Positions 11,968 to 63,711 are shown, counted from the stretch's first letter. The stretch: 64,000 bases of DNA from Molanna angustata (GCA_963576475.1 OY754965.1:1619501-1683500), one strand, 5' to 3'. Notes: generated by a model not told the origin, from the letters alone. Numbers and translations are program-made.

Positions 11968-12325
11968 TCGTCTACCCCTTCGATCTGCTGAACGTACCAC
12001 ACTAGCTATCCCCATTCACAATACAGAAGTTTTCAGCTCTTCTTTTCAAGTACAATCAGCTAGACTATGGAATGGCCTAAATGATGAAGTTATGAAGTCA
12101 TCTCATTCTATACATAGTTCCTATATATTCCTTCTGCATACTTCCGTTCCTTTTCTCAATCAGTGTTATTTTTTTTTCTCTTATTTGTATTTTTTTTCTT
12201 TTTTAAATATACTAAATTAACTTTACTGAAGTCACGTTGCTCAGGTTGGTTGGAAGAAATTGCCATATGGCAATAAACCTGCCTCTGTACATTTAATGTA
12301 CACAAAAAAGAAGATAAATAAATGA
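11968..12325 (+). mobile_element. LINE C-terminus with SINE-shared 3' tail
   Basis: A plus-strand frame reads YRLPLRSAERTTLAIPIHNT, EVFSSSFQVQSARLWNGLND: the C-terminal LRS..RTTLAIP...F.VQSARLWN motif of CR1/Jockey-like reverse transcriptases. The 3' end carries GGTTGGAAGAAATTGCC and ATATGGCAATAA and an A-rich end. That tail is the same one found on the tRNA-derived SINEs at 13924, 47868, 57268 and 62360. Confidence 0.7.
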
Positions 12326-12394
12326 AATATAATAGTATTTCACGTCAAAACGTAGATTTTTTACTTTCATACTGCTAATGTCATTCATGTTCCA

Positions 12395-12560
12395 ATTTTT
12401 CTCTTCTTTAATGGTTCTACAGCCCATATCGAGCCATGGCCTCCAGCAACTTCCTCCTACTACCTCTGCGGCGACCCTCCAGCAGCTGGAATGCACCTCT
12501 TACAATATCGTCCTCTCATCGCACCCTCGGTTTTCCAACCTTTCTTTTGGCCCAATTATC
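12395..12560 (-). mobile_element. LINE fragment, minus strand
   Basis: The minus strand reads DDDIVRGAFQLLEG, RRRGSRRKLLEAMARYGL, resembling the RWDDDI...A......R..W..L.EA tail common in insect LINE ORF2 C-termini. It is short and broken. Confidence 0.45.
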
Positions 12561-12877
12561 TGTATTTAATTGAAATACCCCTTTTACTCTTACAATTCAC
12601 ATTGTTTTCTTCATTTTACACATTATCATAGATTGTTTTATCACACATTCGGCTCTGGGATCTCATTTCCACAGTTATATCGTAGTTTTTTAGATTTATA
12701 CTTTTTTTAATTTATTTATGAAATATAAATTTTTGTGTTTACATTCATATTTTACTAATAATTGATACAATAATACATTGTTTACATACTAACAATTTAT
12801 CAGATAAATGATAAACATGTTTTAACATTTAACCATCAGTTTGTCAATATGATTTATAAAAATTATGTCTCATTGAG

Positions 12878-13184
12878 TAACGCGACGTCTTACGTAGGCG
12901 ATTCAAAGCAAACGTGATTGCGAAGCGATCCGAAGCGGTTATACGCGAATTCAAAGCGGTGCGATGCGGCAGCTCTGTCCTACATGCGCGCGAATCGCGC
13001 TTCTGGTATTATACTTGACCAAAAAAAACTATGACACCGCTTCCAATTCAAACCAACTGATCGCATTCCACACCACACTCTACTCACGGTTGGTAACGTT
13101 GGACACTTCCATAGTTACCAACTGTTTGTTATTTTCGCGCCGCTTCACGTTCGATTTGAATCGCCTACGTAGGATGTCGCGTTA
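12878..13184. mobile_element. GC-rich 307-bp MITE with TAACGCGAC ends
   Basis: The left TAACGCGACGTCTTACGTAG and right CTACGTAGGATGTCGCGTTA form an inverted repeat of roughly 40 bp with few mismatches, continuing into GGCGATTCAAA. TA at each tip could be a TA target duplication around ACGCGAC ends. The interior is far richer in CpG than the surrounding DNA. It abuts the LINE fragment at 13195. Confidence 0.75.
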
Positions 13185-13194
13185 GTATTTGTAT

Positions 13195-13488
13195 TGGTTT
13201 ATCCTTCATAGGCTCCCACTTTTTATATACTCCTTTGTTTTCTCTCTCAAAACAACCTTCTTTCAAAGACCGTATGTGAGGTGGCAGTTTATTATACTCT
13301 GTCTTAATACTCTGTCCCACAAAGATATTTACGACCTTATCCAGTCTGCATTTTGCAGGTCTGATGTTGTTTGTACATCGCTTATTATACCAATGATATT
13401 CCGAGTTCAGGGGAGTGTTTTTCACAATGTGTCGAGTATAGGTAAGGCATTTCTGAATGTAGACGCCAGCCAATGTGAGTATGCTCAA
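13195..13488 (-). mobile_element. LINE ORF2 C-terminus (minus strand)
   Basis: An open minus-strand frame reads LTLAGVYIQKCLTYTRHIVK, then RPAKCRLDKVVNIFVGQSIK, then YNKLPPHIRSLKEGCFE. This matches the general C-terminal pattern of insect LINE reverse transcriptases (LT....YI.....Y......H.Y..R......FNKLP..IR.L....F...L). It is truncated upstream by the window's older sequence and ends in the adjacent MITE. Confidence 0.65.
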
Positions 13489-13923
13489 TGAAATGAAAGA
13501 GTTGATTTTGTATTAAAAAAACGATTGATGGAGGTTTAACTGTGCATGTATATCTGTGCTTAAATATATTTTTACTGGAGAGGGTTCTTTCATAATCGCC
13601 TTAATTGTACATAGCATTTAATATAAGGAAATCTAGACAACTTCACAATATTCATCAATATACTTTCATTATTATAAATTAATATAGACATGTTGAATTT
13701 TGTAATTTATGTATTGAAAACAGCAACTTACATTTATTTGTGATATATATTTTATAATAATAATTTTTATTTTTAAAAATATTAATTTCACTAGTTTTTT
13801 TTTAAATTTACTGTGGACGAATTGGACTTACTATTATCATAATATTAATTATAAAATCTCAAATAGAAAATATGAATATTTTGTAATGAAAAAAAAATAT
13901 TTTGATTACATTGTATTATTGCC

Positions 13924-14090
13924 GACTGCTGTGGCACAGTTGGCAAGCCATTTGGCTTTTGCTCTAGCTCCTTGGGTTCGATCCCCAGTAGAGGAGAAAT
14001 TTATTTTAATGTATTACAGTAACATTGGCTGGTTGGAAGAAATTGCCATATGGCAATAAACTTGCTACTTGCGTTTATTATAAATTTATT
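13924..14090 (+). mobile_element. tRNA-derived SINE, copy 1
   Basis: The head reads like a pol III unit: a TGGCACAGTTGGCAAGC A-box region and GGTTCGATCCCC B box. It is followed by TTGGAAGAAATTGCCATATG, GCAATAAACTTGC. Related copies are at 47868-48062 (-), 57268-57470 (-) and 62360-62560 (+). This copy is shortened between the B box and tail. Confidence 0.75.
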
Positions 14091-14225
14091 TATTATCAAA
14101 TAATAAATCAGTCCCAATACATTCTTGAGTATTTTCAAAAACGCTTTTGCCAATCAAACTGTCAAAAATGAACTGAAAGCCATCTTAGTTTTAGTTAAAT
14201 TCTATGGCAATCTTGAATATATCTG

Positions 14226-14389
14226 GGGGGGGGGCAAGTCTGCTCAATCGGCGATATCAAAACCCTTGTGATTACCCATATTATGGATATAATTGTCATA
14301 TGGAGTTCTGTAACATCTCGATATTATAGAACTCCATATAATAATTATATCCATGATATGGATTTCGCTGACCAGACTTGCCCCTTTGG
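14226..14389. mobile_element. Palindromic MITE (GGGGGCAAGTCTG family), copy 1
   Basis: GGGGGGGCAAGTCTG at the left is mirrored by CAGACTTGCCCC at the right. The inner arms around ATATGGAGTTCT and AGAACTCCATAT and around TATGGATATAATT also pair, so nearly the whole unit folds on itself. Other copies: 24771-24956, 54977-55165 and a fragment at 27686-27757. Confidence 0.8.
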
Positions 14390-17218
14390 TTGGTTGGAAG
14401 AATTTCCCGCCAGTGTACAAAATTATAGAAAATAATTTAGTACTTACCTAAAAGATGAATAAATGGAATAAATATTCTGATGCATAATGTAAAACCTTGG
14501 TTGGAAAATGACTGAATCACAAATTGTATATTATTTTTTTTGCTTGAAATAATCATATTTTTCTGTAGGTTATGTATATTGAACAATTTTTGATTTTCTT
14601 TCTTTCTTTATTATAAATAATGTGTGTATTTGTAGTTATAATGATATAATTATTTTTGCTTGTGAAGCATACTTTTTATCGTATAGGAATTTGTCGAAGG
14701 ATTCTTCGCAAACATTTCCCGGTGAATTGAAACATTGACTTGGTTACACTTTATATTACTGATTATTTATAAAATGCACATTTAATATAATATATCACTT
14801 GTTGTTGTCGCAACCAACATATTTTATAGTATCCTGGAATACTAATACTGGAAAAAGCACTAATTAATATGCAGCTTAAAATTTCACTCCCTTTTTTTAT
14901 TTGGGTTCCACAATGGGTTTTAAAGTTGGCAACATTTTCTCTGAAATCATGGAAAATGAAGTTTATTATCATAGATAAATGTTTGTCTTTCTAGTTTCTT
15001 ATGACAAAAATAAGATATCCTAAGCAGTTTTTTTACTAAAGATCTGATAAACATTTTGTCATTGTGTCACACTAAACAAATGATCAACATCTGATTTAAT
15101 TGACATTATATAATTTACTGTTTTGTCTACAGTTTTCACCATCAGATAAGATATGAATAACTTAGCACCTGGTGGCAAAAAACTGAATTATTCAACTATT
15201 CAAAATCAATATAAATTTAAAACCATGAACTTTTTCAAGTATTGAAATCAAAATTTTGCAATAGTGCTTTTTCACTGTATGCCAAGATATACAATTGTAT
15301 TGTATCATTGTGATTTTTATTTCCTTTTGCTAGTCACGTGCATTCATTGTATTTAACGAGAGCTTAGTGATAAATTCTAATATTATTTGTGAAAGAAAAC
15401 TATATCTATACACGGTACAGGATAAAACTGAACAATATTTAAACAAATAAAAAATATAAGTAAATCCTATTTTTGGAAGTACTATATATAATTTTTTTGC
15501 GTGTTTTACTACTTGAATATAAATTATTCCATCTGTTGAGAATATCACAAACTATTCAAACACATGCTTAGTAATGAGAGCAGCAGATGTCTTCACTAGA
15601 TACTGTGAATGGTTCACAAATCACTAATATATTTTTAGTATGTTTATTTATTGTTCAGTTTCTTGAAAAACTAACTTAATTAAGGTAATTTTTTTTCTCA
15701 AGTTGTAACTCTTTTGCTCAAACAATGGTAATTTATTTTAATTTTATAATGTAACAAACTTGTCGATTTAAATGAAATAATATTTCTAAATTCAATTTTT
15801 CATGTGGGTGGATTTTGAAATGACCAAATTTTTAAAAATCGATTTAGATTTTTGTAGTTTTTAATATTTTTCTTTATTGGCACATTATCAATTGTTTATT
15901 TATTAAATTTTATAAATCAAAAGATGTGAAATAGAAAAATAATCTTAAAGAAAAAATGGAAATCTATAAATGCTATAAACCTATTGGACTTACAATATGC
16001 CATTGGCTGGTTTACAAAATATATTTTATGTTCCTTCGCAATATGACAAGGCCATCTGTATTCGTTCGTTTTCCTCTTAGACAGGCCGATAGGTAGAAGA
16101 AAAAAATGACCAACACACATAAGTTGTATGGCGTTTGACAGCTATCATTATTGGTGATAAATCACTTTTCACACATTTAAACACACATTTTATGCAATAA
16201 AACTAGATTTAAACGTAAATCCAATAAAACAATTCAATAAATGATGAAAATATTAACACAATTATTAAAATAATTGAATACTTGAAAGACAAATTTTAGT
16301 CTCTATATGGTGATCACATTAAACAAAATGAAATCATAATTAAGATATCAAAATTAATTTATGTAATGTGCACAATGACGTAATAAACTAAAATCACCAT
16401 GAAAATTTTTCTGACAATAAATCTCAATGTATTTATGTTGATATCAAATAACTTAACAAAATAGTGAAAAATGGTCATATTCGTGTTTACTGAGATTTTA
16501 AAAACCACATACTGAGACGAAACTAACTGAAAACTGATTTGTATGCAAAAATTAATAATTCGAATGAAATGTCGGCCATATTGGAAACAGAAAAACAGCA
16601 AATCCAGAGGGCACTGGATATGACAATTCAGTTTAGAGTTGTTAGAAATATACAAACATTTAATGCCATCTATTGAAAAATAGTGTAACTATTGAAAACT
16701 AGATGTCACCAAAAAGCTTTAGAATTATTATTTCATTTTCATTGTTTACAATTTTACCAGTGTACCTATATACAAAAACTTTTTTTTTGTGATTCAAAAT
16801 TAATAATTTACATAAACTTAATTTTAATAAAATTTTAGTTTATATACACTGGAAAATAATAATGAATATCAATTTTATATGTATGTGATACAACTTGAAG
16901 AGTATATTTCACTTTCAGAAATATATGAAATAAAACATTATTTTAATATATTGGAATTAAAAAAAAAACTTTTTATATATTGATAGACATCAAATATAAT
17001 CGTTAGGTAGGATCTGTTGGTTATGTAACAATAATAATAATTAATGAATGCCACAAAGACAAAGAGATTTGGAGAGAAATAATATTCCTCTGTATATTGT
17101 TGTCATGCATTTTGTATAATCAATATTGAAAGTACCTATTACTGAAGCTTTTTTGTAAATAAAAACCAATTTTATATAATACACTGTTTTAATAACCGTA
17201 CATAGAGTGAGTTTCACT
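14390..17218. other. AT-rich intergenic DNA, no feature recognised
   Basis: No exon, repeat pair or RNA gene could be supported on either strand. Open frames here are short and lysine/isoleucine/phenylalanine-rich, as expected from base composition alone. Confidence 0.5.
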
Positions 17219-17573
17219 TAAAGGTGCACTTGTGGTTTTATTGGTATGATTGCATTTGGCTTTATGCTTCAAAAACAGGATATTCCCTACAATTAGGGAT
17301 TTTTTTCTTTTGTAATTTATGTAAAAGTTACTTTTGATAAATCTGCACAAATTGTTAAAAAAATGTGTATTTTGTTTAAAATAATTATAGAAAACATAAT
17401 ATTTCAATCTATCATATAAAACTAAGATTGTTTTCTTTTACAATTTTTATGTTTTAAATATGAGATTACAATTTTTTTTTATTACAGGAATTTAATTTGG
17501 CGATATGGCAACATTATTCAGTTAATTTGACTGATAATTAAGTCATACCAACATTACCATGAAGTGCACTTTT
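17219..17573. mobile_element. MITE family with AAGTGCACTT ends, copy 2
   Basis: The ends AAAGGTGCACTT and GAAGTGCACTTTT are inverted. It shares ACAGGATATTCCCTACAATT, GATAAATCTGCAC, AAGATTGTTTTCTTTTA and an ATATGGCAA block in the same order as 8885-9224. Confidence 0.7.
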
Positions 17574-17619
17574 GACTTTTTGTTACTCAATTTTATACTA
17601 TTTAATATATGTTGGCCTT

Positions 17620-17705
17620 TGTTTCTCAACTAGTAAGATATCTATCTGCCTTTTGTGCCAAAGGTCCCGGGTACGATTCCTGGTGGAGACACAATTTCAA
17701 ATTGT
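17620..17705 (+). mobile_element. tRNA-like SINE head fragment
   Basis: An ACTAGTAAGATATC A-box-like run and GGTCCCGGGTACGATTCC B-box-like run lie at tRNA-like spacing. They are followed by sequence unlike the four full SINEs. There is no intact cloverleaf or anticodon arm, so it is not a tRNA gene. Confidence 0.4.
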
Positions 17706-18336
17706 GTTTTAAGTCTGTATCTATCAGAGGATAAATATCATAAGTCTCCAAAATGTGACAACTTTTTTTATAATACAAGGCAACCCACCTAGGGATTGCA
17801 ATTGCTGGATCCGGCATCCAGCAATCCAGGTAGATCTAGCACATTTTTCGACTTGCTGGATCTAGCACTGCGGATCTGCATTAAGATACAAAAGAGAAAG
17901 GCAATCGTGGTTTCACTGGATTCATGAATCTAGGTCCACGAGCACAGGCGACCAGAGTACCAGCCAGAACAGGCGAGCCACATGGGCCTGCGACCATGTA
18001 TGTGGAATTAAGGATCCAAATAATGCCGTAAAAGACTATCTTGATATTAAAATTTCCAAATAATGCCGTATAAGACTATGTTGTTTTATCAAAACATTAA
18101 GATTCCATGTAAAATTGTAACAACTCTTACATAGAATATTCACTGTAAAAATGATATAATATGAGTATTCAAGTAAAATTTAGTGTAGGTATTATTGTTT
18201 TATTAGAAAATTTAGTATCAAAATCACAGCCGAAAATCCCCTTAAGGGATTAGACAAAATAAAACACTTTAATTGTATTTTTATTAACAAATAAAATAAA
18301 TAAAAAAAAAAGTAAGCTATTTGGAGACTTACTAAT

Positions 18337-19057
18337 ACTAGTTCCAACTGTCGACAGCGATAGTATGTATAGTTGAAGAATAAGTACCAAACCCATAAAT
18401 ACAAATTATTTATTATTTTATGATATTTAGTTTTCTATACAACACATGTACCTAGGTAGTCAAGATAGGATAGTATGGAGGTCAGTCTTTTTTTCCTACC
18501 CGGAATATGAAAACAGCATGATGGTATGTGTATATTGTATGTTTAGAGATGAAGTATCAAACTATTAAGTCTTCTTTGATATTGTGTATAGGTGACTACC
18601 ATACAAATTGTATGAAGCGATGTCGTCACTAAATTCAATTTTTATAAAAATTGTTAAAAAAAATTTGAGATGTACTGCTACAATGTTAATATTTTTTATA
18701 TAAAATTAAATTATCTAGTTGGGGTGTTTCGGCTTTTTTATATATTTTAAAAAAAAATGGAAATATAGGCAGTTACACTCAAATTTATCATAAAAAAAAT
18801 ACTTTTCTTAATAAAAAATGTTTGAGAAACCCTGGAATTTGAGATTTTGTATTTGTCTATGTTTATACCAATTTTCAGCGTTCTAGCTTTTATGGTTTCT
18901 GAGATATAGGGAAAAATAAAATAAAAATTCAAAAGTTGATAACCCCTGACTGAAACAAAAATTCAAAATTCCGAGTATAAAAGTTTTGTAGGCCTGTAAC
19001 TGTTTATATATTCTGAAATTTTAGGCTCTGTAAATTGAGCGGATCAAAAGTTATAAG

Positions 19058-19097
<40 letters not shown>

Positions 19098-19327
19098 TAC
19101 ACACACACACACACACAGACACACGAAATGTTCTACTCCGAATTCTGAGTAAATCCGTGTATGGAACATATATGCTGCGAAGCCTCTAAGTTGGTGTTTT
19201 TTGACTTCAAAGTTGGAAAAGCCGTGAAAAAAGTAGACCTCTCCATACAATTCTCGCGTATTCTGGCTTGATACATTGTCGATATGTTAAGAGAACAAAG
19301 TTCTCCTGAACAAATCGACAGTTGGAT
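18337..19327 (+). mobile_element. 1-kb inverted-repeat element (ATCCAACTGTCGA family), copy 1
   Basis: It starts ACTAGTTCCAACTGTCGACAGCGATAG and ends CAAATCGACAGTTGGAT. The interior matches the copies at 30681 and 31771 block by block (GTATGTATAGTTGAAGAATA; GCGATGTCGTCACTAAATTC; GGATCAAAAGTTATAAGGGG; a CA/CAGA microsatellite; GAGAACAAAGTTCTCCTGAA). Near the right end the minus strand is open as MYGEVYFFHGFSNFEVKKHQ...GFAAYMFHTRIYSE and runs into the microsatellite. No transposase was seen. Confidence 0.75.
19060..19127. repeat. (CA)n microsatellite inside the 1-kb element
   Basis: The run of AC dinucleotides is interrupted by AGAC units. It sits at the same internal place in the copies near 31451-31507 and 32542-32607, so it is part of the element and has changed length independently in each. 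Confidence 0.9.
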
Positions 19328-19598
19328 AAACAAGTCATTGTCATGGAGAAATATTTTTCTTAACGTACAAAAACATTAATCAACACATTACACGAAAAAA
19401 TAGACATTAAAGGAGAGATATGAATTATTCATACTATTTTTAGCTGACTAAAATTTATTTATAAATAAGTTGTTTTATATTTATGAAAATATTTTAGTTT
19501 TCATTCAAAATCAAAAATTGCTGGATCCAGCAATTTTTAAGAAAATCTACAAAAATCCTGCTGGATTGAAAACGCTGTTGGATTGCGATCCCTAAATC

Positions 19599-21265
19599 CA
19601 CCCTTAGAAGAGTGATCTTGTGATGTGGCAACTTGTTATTGGATGGCATGTCAATTAGTTATGAAAACTTCAATAACTATCATTTTAAAACATAGACTCT
19701 ATTAAAAAAAGACCTATTAGACAAAGTAAAACATATACTCCATGGATCGAAAAAACTATAAAAAACATTAATTTCGGTATAAATATTTTTCTTTGTATGA
19801 AAATCCACTTTGTATTTCAAGTAAAACAGGTAAATAAAAGAGCCAATAATTTTAAAAACTTTATTTACAAACTAAAATCAATAATAATTATTAAAAACTA
19901 AAATGATACATTTACAAAAATACATATTTATATTGTCCGATGTGCAATTTATCTCGAAGAATGTTCTTTCATCAGAAACAGACGAACATTATAATGGCAC
20001 AAGAGATAAATATTATTATTAATATGACATCATAATGTATACAAGGATATTTTATTTCAGTACATAATAATTGCATTTATTACTATATCTCGATATAGAC
20101 AAAGTAGAAATACATTTTCGATAAAGAGAATCTGTGATATTAGGTACATAAAAGTATGACACCATCTGGTTAACATCTATTTGTTTTATACTTAATTTCT
20201 CAACTTCTCTAATGGATTAATATATTTCTGCTTCGTCTCTATTGATACATAATAAATCATATTATATGATATACCCTTCCTGGGATAAATACTAGTATTG
20301 ACTTGTACAGAAAACAATGTTTATAACAAACAATTAAATAAAAAAAAAATGAAGGCACCCTTTTCAAATTCAAATTAAAATAAAATCGATCTCGAAATTC
20401 TAGTACAGACAGACAGACGTGAAGTTAAAAAAAAACTGAACGCGATCTAATGTAGATATAAATAACGTCTGAATATTATGTAAAACGTATAGCAGTCACA
20501 GTTTAAGTTCAAAAATATAAAATTGTTCAATTTCATCTACATATCATACGAACCAAGCTGAAAAAGTATAACATACATTGTTATCGGAAATACATAACTT
20601 CTGAAAGTGTCAGAGCTTTAACTGGTCAGGAAGTTAATTAAAACTGATTGCAAAATTCCAGTACAGACATGTGATGTTAAAGAAAAGGGTGTTATAAAAA
20701 GTCTTATTATAATATTTTGAAAATCTCGATTACGATGGTATGTGCATTCATTGTTACTATTTATGATTATTTTTTAAATTGTGATATTAAATTAGAAATT
20801 TGGTTTTCTTTTCTCTCAAAAGAGACATAATTTTTTCAGCCAATGGTATAAAATAGAACTTCACGCCTGGCCGACTTTGATAATAAAAAAAATAACACTT
20901 TCTTCTCATTGGTACAGGAAATAATTAATGTAGTTATGTGCGTAATGAAAGAAATAATAAAGGAAACTTATTTGCCCGTTCATCTGAAAAGATTCTTAAC
21001 AAATTTAATTGCTAAGATTCTCTCAGTGAAAGTGGAGATGCACAGAGCCATTGTGTTGATTCGCATTTGTTGTATGTAATTTCACTTAAATGCACACACA
21101 CTTTTTATCTCTCACATAAACAAACAGTTAAAATTTTCCATTGATCCATTTTAACGTCCATTTAGACTACATTTTGATCCAATCAAAAAATCAATCTATT
21201 AAATAATAACATGAATGCATTACTAAAGTTTAAATATTAAAATATTTTTTTAATTATTCAACAAT
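19599..21265 (-). other. AT-rich 3' flank of the peroxidase gene, possible 3' UTR
   Basis: No coding exon is visible. An AATAAA on the minus strand at 19865-19860 would suit a distal polyadenylation site for the peroxidase transcript that stops at 22127. That would imply a 2.3-kb 3' UTR. Nearer TTTATT motifs (about 22115-22130) could serve instead. This is inference only. Confidence 0.25.
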
Positions 21266-21462
21266 AAGGCTGTGTTTCTCGAACAAAAGTATCAGTAAAA
21301 GTATAGTTAAAATACTTTGATTTCATAAAATTGTGCAATAATTTTGGTTGTTTCATAGAAATCTAATGACGTGAAACGACACAATTTTGAACAATTTTAT
21401 GAAATCAAAGTATTTTAACTATACCTACTATTACTGATACTTTTGTTGAAACAACTCAGCCT
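21266..21462. mobile_element. Palindromic foldback MITE
   Basis: Arms ACAAAAGTATCAGTAAAAGT...AAATACTTTGATTTCATAAAATT and their reverse complement are separated by about 60 bp. The outer parts GGCTG...CAGCC also pair. The right arm has a few inserted bases (CTACTATT). It has no coding capacity. Confidence 0.7.
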
Positions 21463-22126
21463 AAGGCAGTGTTGATCGGTACAGCTGATTAGCAGCAAAC
21501 TAAAATGTCTATATAAAATAATAAATTATAGTTTATGAAATTTTTACAACAGAGGATATGAATATTTTTTAACATTCACCGTTTCTAAAAATATTTTTTA
21601 AGGTATTTTATCTATTTTTTGAGATCTTTATGTTGTTAATTGAGCCTTGAAAGATTAATAGGTATGTAATAATTTAATATATTAGTTACATGTTGAAATT
21701 TATTTGTATCTTGATGGGGAGTTAATTCATTTCTAGTGTAGAATTACTTCTTTTATTTCTATGTTTATTGATTGCATAATTATTAATCTGTTTTGTAAGT
21801 TGCTTCAACAAATTATCTATGGATCCTTTAGGACTATTTAAGATAAATTGGAAGCGTTTTACGTCAATTAGGTACTTCTTCTGTAGTAAAGTGTATTAAA
21901 TATTCTTACAAAAAAACCATGAGATTGTTTAATTCAATTTCATTGCGTTAAATTTTTTGAACTCAATTTCTATCATTCTTATAAAACAAACTGAAGTCTA
22001 ATTTGTAATTTTTGTCATTTTTATATGGGTTGACTTTTTGTAAGAATAAGTAAACATCTTTGCCATACACATAATTTTATCACAATTTTTGCAATTGTTC
22101 ATCACTTTTTATTGGTTGTTGTTTAT

Positions 22127-61475
<39,349 letters not shown>

Positions 61476-61839
61476 CTGTGAAGAATAGAAATATTCAGAA
61501 TTGTATCTTTGATTTAATATAAAAAAGGAAATTAATAATCAGGTTAATTGATTTAATACAATTTGTTATGAACGAATCAACTTAAATAATAATTTGATTA
61601 GATAAAAGAGAGAAAGTATCCCGCCATTTTAAGTAATGATAACTTCAATAGTGATATCTGATCTCAACAATTAAAACATGGCCAAAATAATCATCTGTTT
61701 GCAAGTGGAACTGTGATATGGGACTTGAAAGTGGAATAAAGTCGTTAAAAGAGATTGCTAAGGAGGACATAGGATGATGGACATAAGATAGGACAGAATT
61801 TAACAATACTGTGGCATAATACAACGAAAGACAAAACAA

Positions 61840-62045
61840 ATATTGCAAAAAAGTGGTTTGGTTATGTTAGCAATATAAAAGAAGAACGTAAGACGAAGAA
61901 AATTTTTAGGAATGAGAAAACGGCTGTAGGAGTAGGTAAATCATATGAGGTTCTTAAATAAAAAGGCTGACAGGACCAAATTGAAAATATTCTGAAAGAC
62001 AAGGAACCTTAAAAACCGACAAACAATACAATATGTTTTTACGCA
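61840..62045 (+). mobile_element. LINE 3'-end remnant
   Basis: The plus strand reads KKWFGYVSNIKEERKTKKIF followed by a basic stretch and DQIENILKDK. This is the same C-terminal signature as 1-500 and 45063. Decayed. Confidence 0.5.
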
Positions 62046-62359
62046 ATTTATGAAATAGCTTTTGAGATGAAATATAATAAAATAGGATGGGACGGTTCAT
62101 GAATGAGATCTTAGATCTTGGATCCTGGAAAATATTTGGTTAAAAATATTATAATTTATATATAGTTATAATGAACGTGTCGATGGGAGCAGTGCCCTCC
62201 CGAAACTAGTATACTCATCAAGTGGTATTTAACAAAGTATTTGCACCATTATTATTGTTATCATGGACTACCACAAAGGAACTGTCAAATCCATCAATCT
62301 TCTAAAAAGATTTAAAAATTAATACGCTTGAAAAATGCGACATCAATCAACTCTACACT

Positions 62360-62560
62360 ATTTAACAAAGTTGGTAAGCCGTTTGGTTTCTGCGCGGGCG
62401 TCCTGGGTTTGATCCCCAGCAGAGGAGTAATTTATTTCTCACTCTAATAATGCTTCTCTGGGCGGAAACCACTGGTTAGTTGGAAGAAATTGCCATATGG
62501 CAATAAATTCGCCACTTGCGAAGAGTGCAAGTAAGTGTTTATTATTATAATTATTATTGA
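62360..62560 (+). mobile_element. tRNA-derived SINE, copy 4
   Basis: TTGGTAAGCCGTTTGGTTTC, TGCGCGGGCGTCCTGGGTTT, GATCCCCAGCAGAGGAG, body with CTCTGGGCGGAAACCACTGG, then TTGGAAGAAATTGCCATATG, GCAATAAATTCGCCACTTGC and a (TAT)-rich end. It is nearly complete and defines the family consensus best. Confidence 0.87.
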
Positions 62561-62564
62561 ATAA

Positions 62565-63090
62565 CAGTGGAGATTTTTTACTCTATTTTGAAAGGAAATA
62601 CACGTTTACCGATAATAATTTGTTTCCGGAATTTCCAAACACCGCTAATAAATCTGTTTGTATGTGCGAATAATCTTGATTCGCTGGATCGGAACAACGC
62701 AGGGTATTTAAGTTTGAAGGTTATTAAAATATGACGTTAGAGTACATAGGATTGGCGCTGACGGAAGGAAAATCAACAAAGTTTAAAGTGTAAACGACAG
62801 ATAAATCCTTCAATATGGTTAAGTGATGTCAAATTGATGAAAAATGCGGGAATCATAAAGATATTATTGCGTAAATGCTCGTGAAATTATGAGTTGCGGA
62901 AGTACAAAACTGCGTTCCGTGGTTATACACAATTATTATAAAACAATCAGTTTTTAAACATAACCAAACATTTTGCACATCATACTACTTCCTGTTAGAA
63001 AAATAACTGTTATAGATTATGTTGAGATTTGAAGTTATTTTTTATTGAAGCATTTGAGGATAAATATATTTTTTATCACATTACATAATA
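62565..63090. other. Unassigned AT-rich DNA upstream of the first visible peroxidase exon
   Basis: It was searched on the minus strand for the missing domain 1 N-terminal exon (distal His, signal peptide). None with conserved residues and splice sites was found. Confidence 0.4.
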
Positions 63091-63094
63091 ATTA

Positions 63095-63360
63095 ATTTAG
63101 CTGTGAGGCACCGGCTTAGAATAGTGCTTCCACTCTTTTCTATTATTGTTTACGAGTGTCCCGTAAGAGCCGGGTAATCGAAAATACAACAGGCAACAAT
63201 AACATATCACATAGTTCAGCAATGAGGTTCACCACCCATTCTGAATGTAGTGCCTTTTGATGTGAGACGAGACTGGTGTGTGGGTATACACAGATATGTT
63301 GTGCTCCCTTTTATAAGGCAATGCACACCCGCACACCTTTCGCTGGTTACCCGTGATAAT
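63095..63360 (-). repeat. 290-bp repeat, minus-strand copy
   Basis: On the minus strand it runs from GGGTAACCAGCGAAAGGTGT, GCGGGTGTGCATTGCC through CCACACACCAGTCTCGTCTC and AATGGGTGGTGAACCTCATT to AAGCCGGTGCCTCACAGC. It is nearly as complete as 50380 and close to it in sequence. Confidence 0.75.
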
Positions 63361-63711
63361 AATCGTGACATCTTATCGATTTATGGTGCCCCTGCAGTAC
63401 TGCGGCCATCTTTAATTTACTGTTTTCGTTCATTTGGGGTTGTCATTTTATCACCTGTTTTAGTTTCTTGAGTTAACCTTAAGATTCCGTGGCTCTCTAA
63501 CTCTACAGTTTTCTCTCATATAGTATCTTTCATTTATGTGTTCTATGAAAATTACACAATAACCAATTAACTGAAAGTGGCAATAATCTGAAATTCAAGC
63601 ACCTATGTCAGAGGGAAACTGCGATTATAGTAAGCCACTTTATTTATCATTATATATATTTTTTATTTTCTTTGTTTTAAACATACAGTCATAAAGCATT
63701 TATTATAATAC

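Larger units (their letters stand above)
17790..19598. mobile_element. Composite element with AGGGATTGCAAT ends
   Basis: Left AGGGATTGCAATTGCTGGAT and right TTGGATTGCGATCCCT are imperfect inverted ends. Each is followed inward by repeated GCTGGATC(C/T)AGCA motifs (17800-17870 and 19515-19590). Inside are a reversed copy of the 1568-1705 repeat (17880-18003) and a complete 1-kb inverted-repeat element (18337-19327). It is a nest of at least two, probably three, insertions. Confidence 0.5.

Noticed and set aside
61645..61848. 67-codon minus-strand frame as the missing upstream peroxidase exon
   Set aside because: No peroxidase motif, no fitting donor in phase with exon A, and low-complexity composition.
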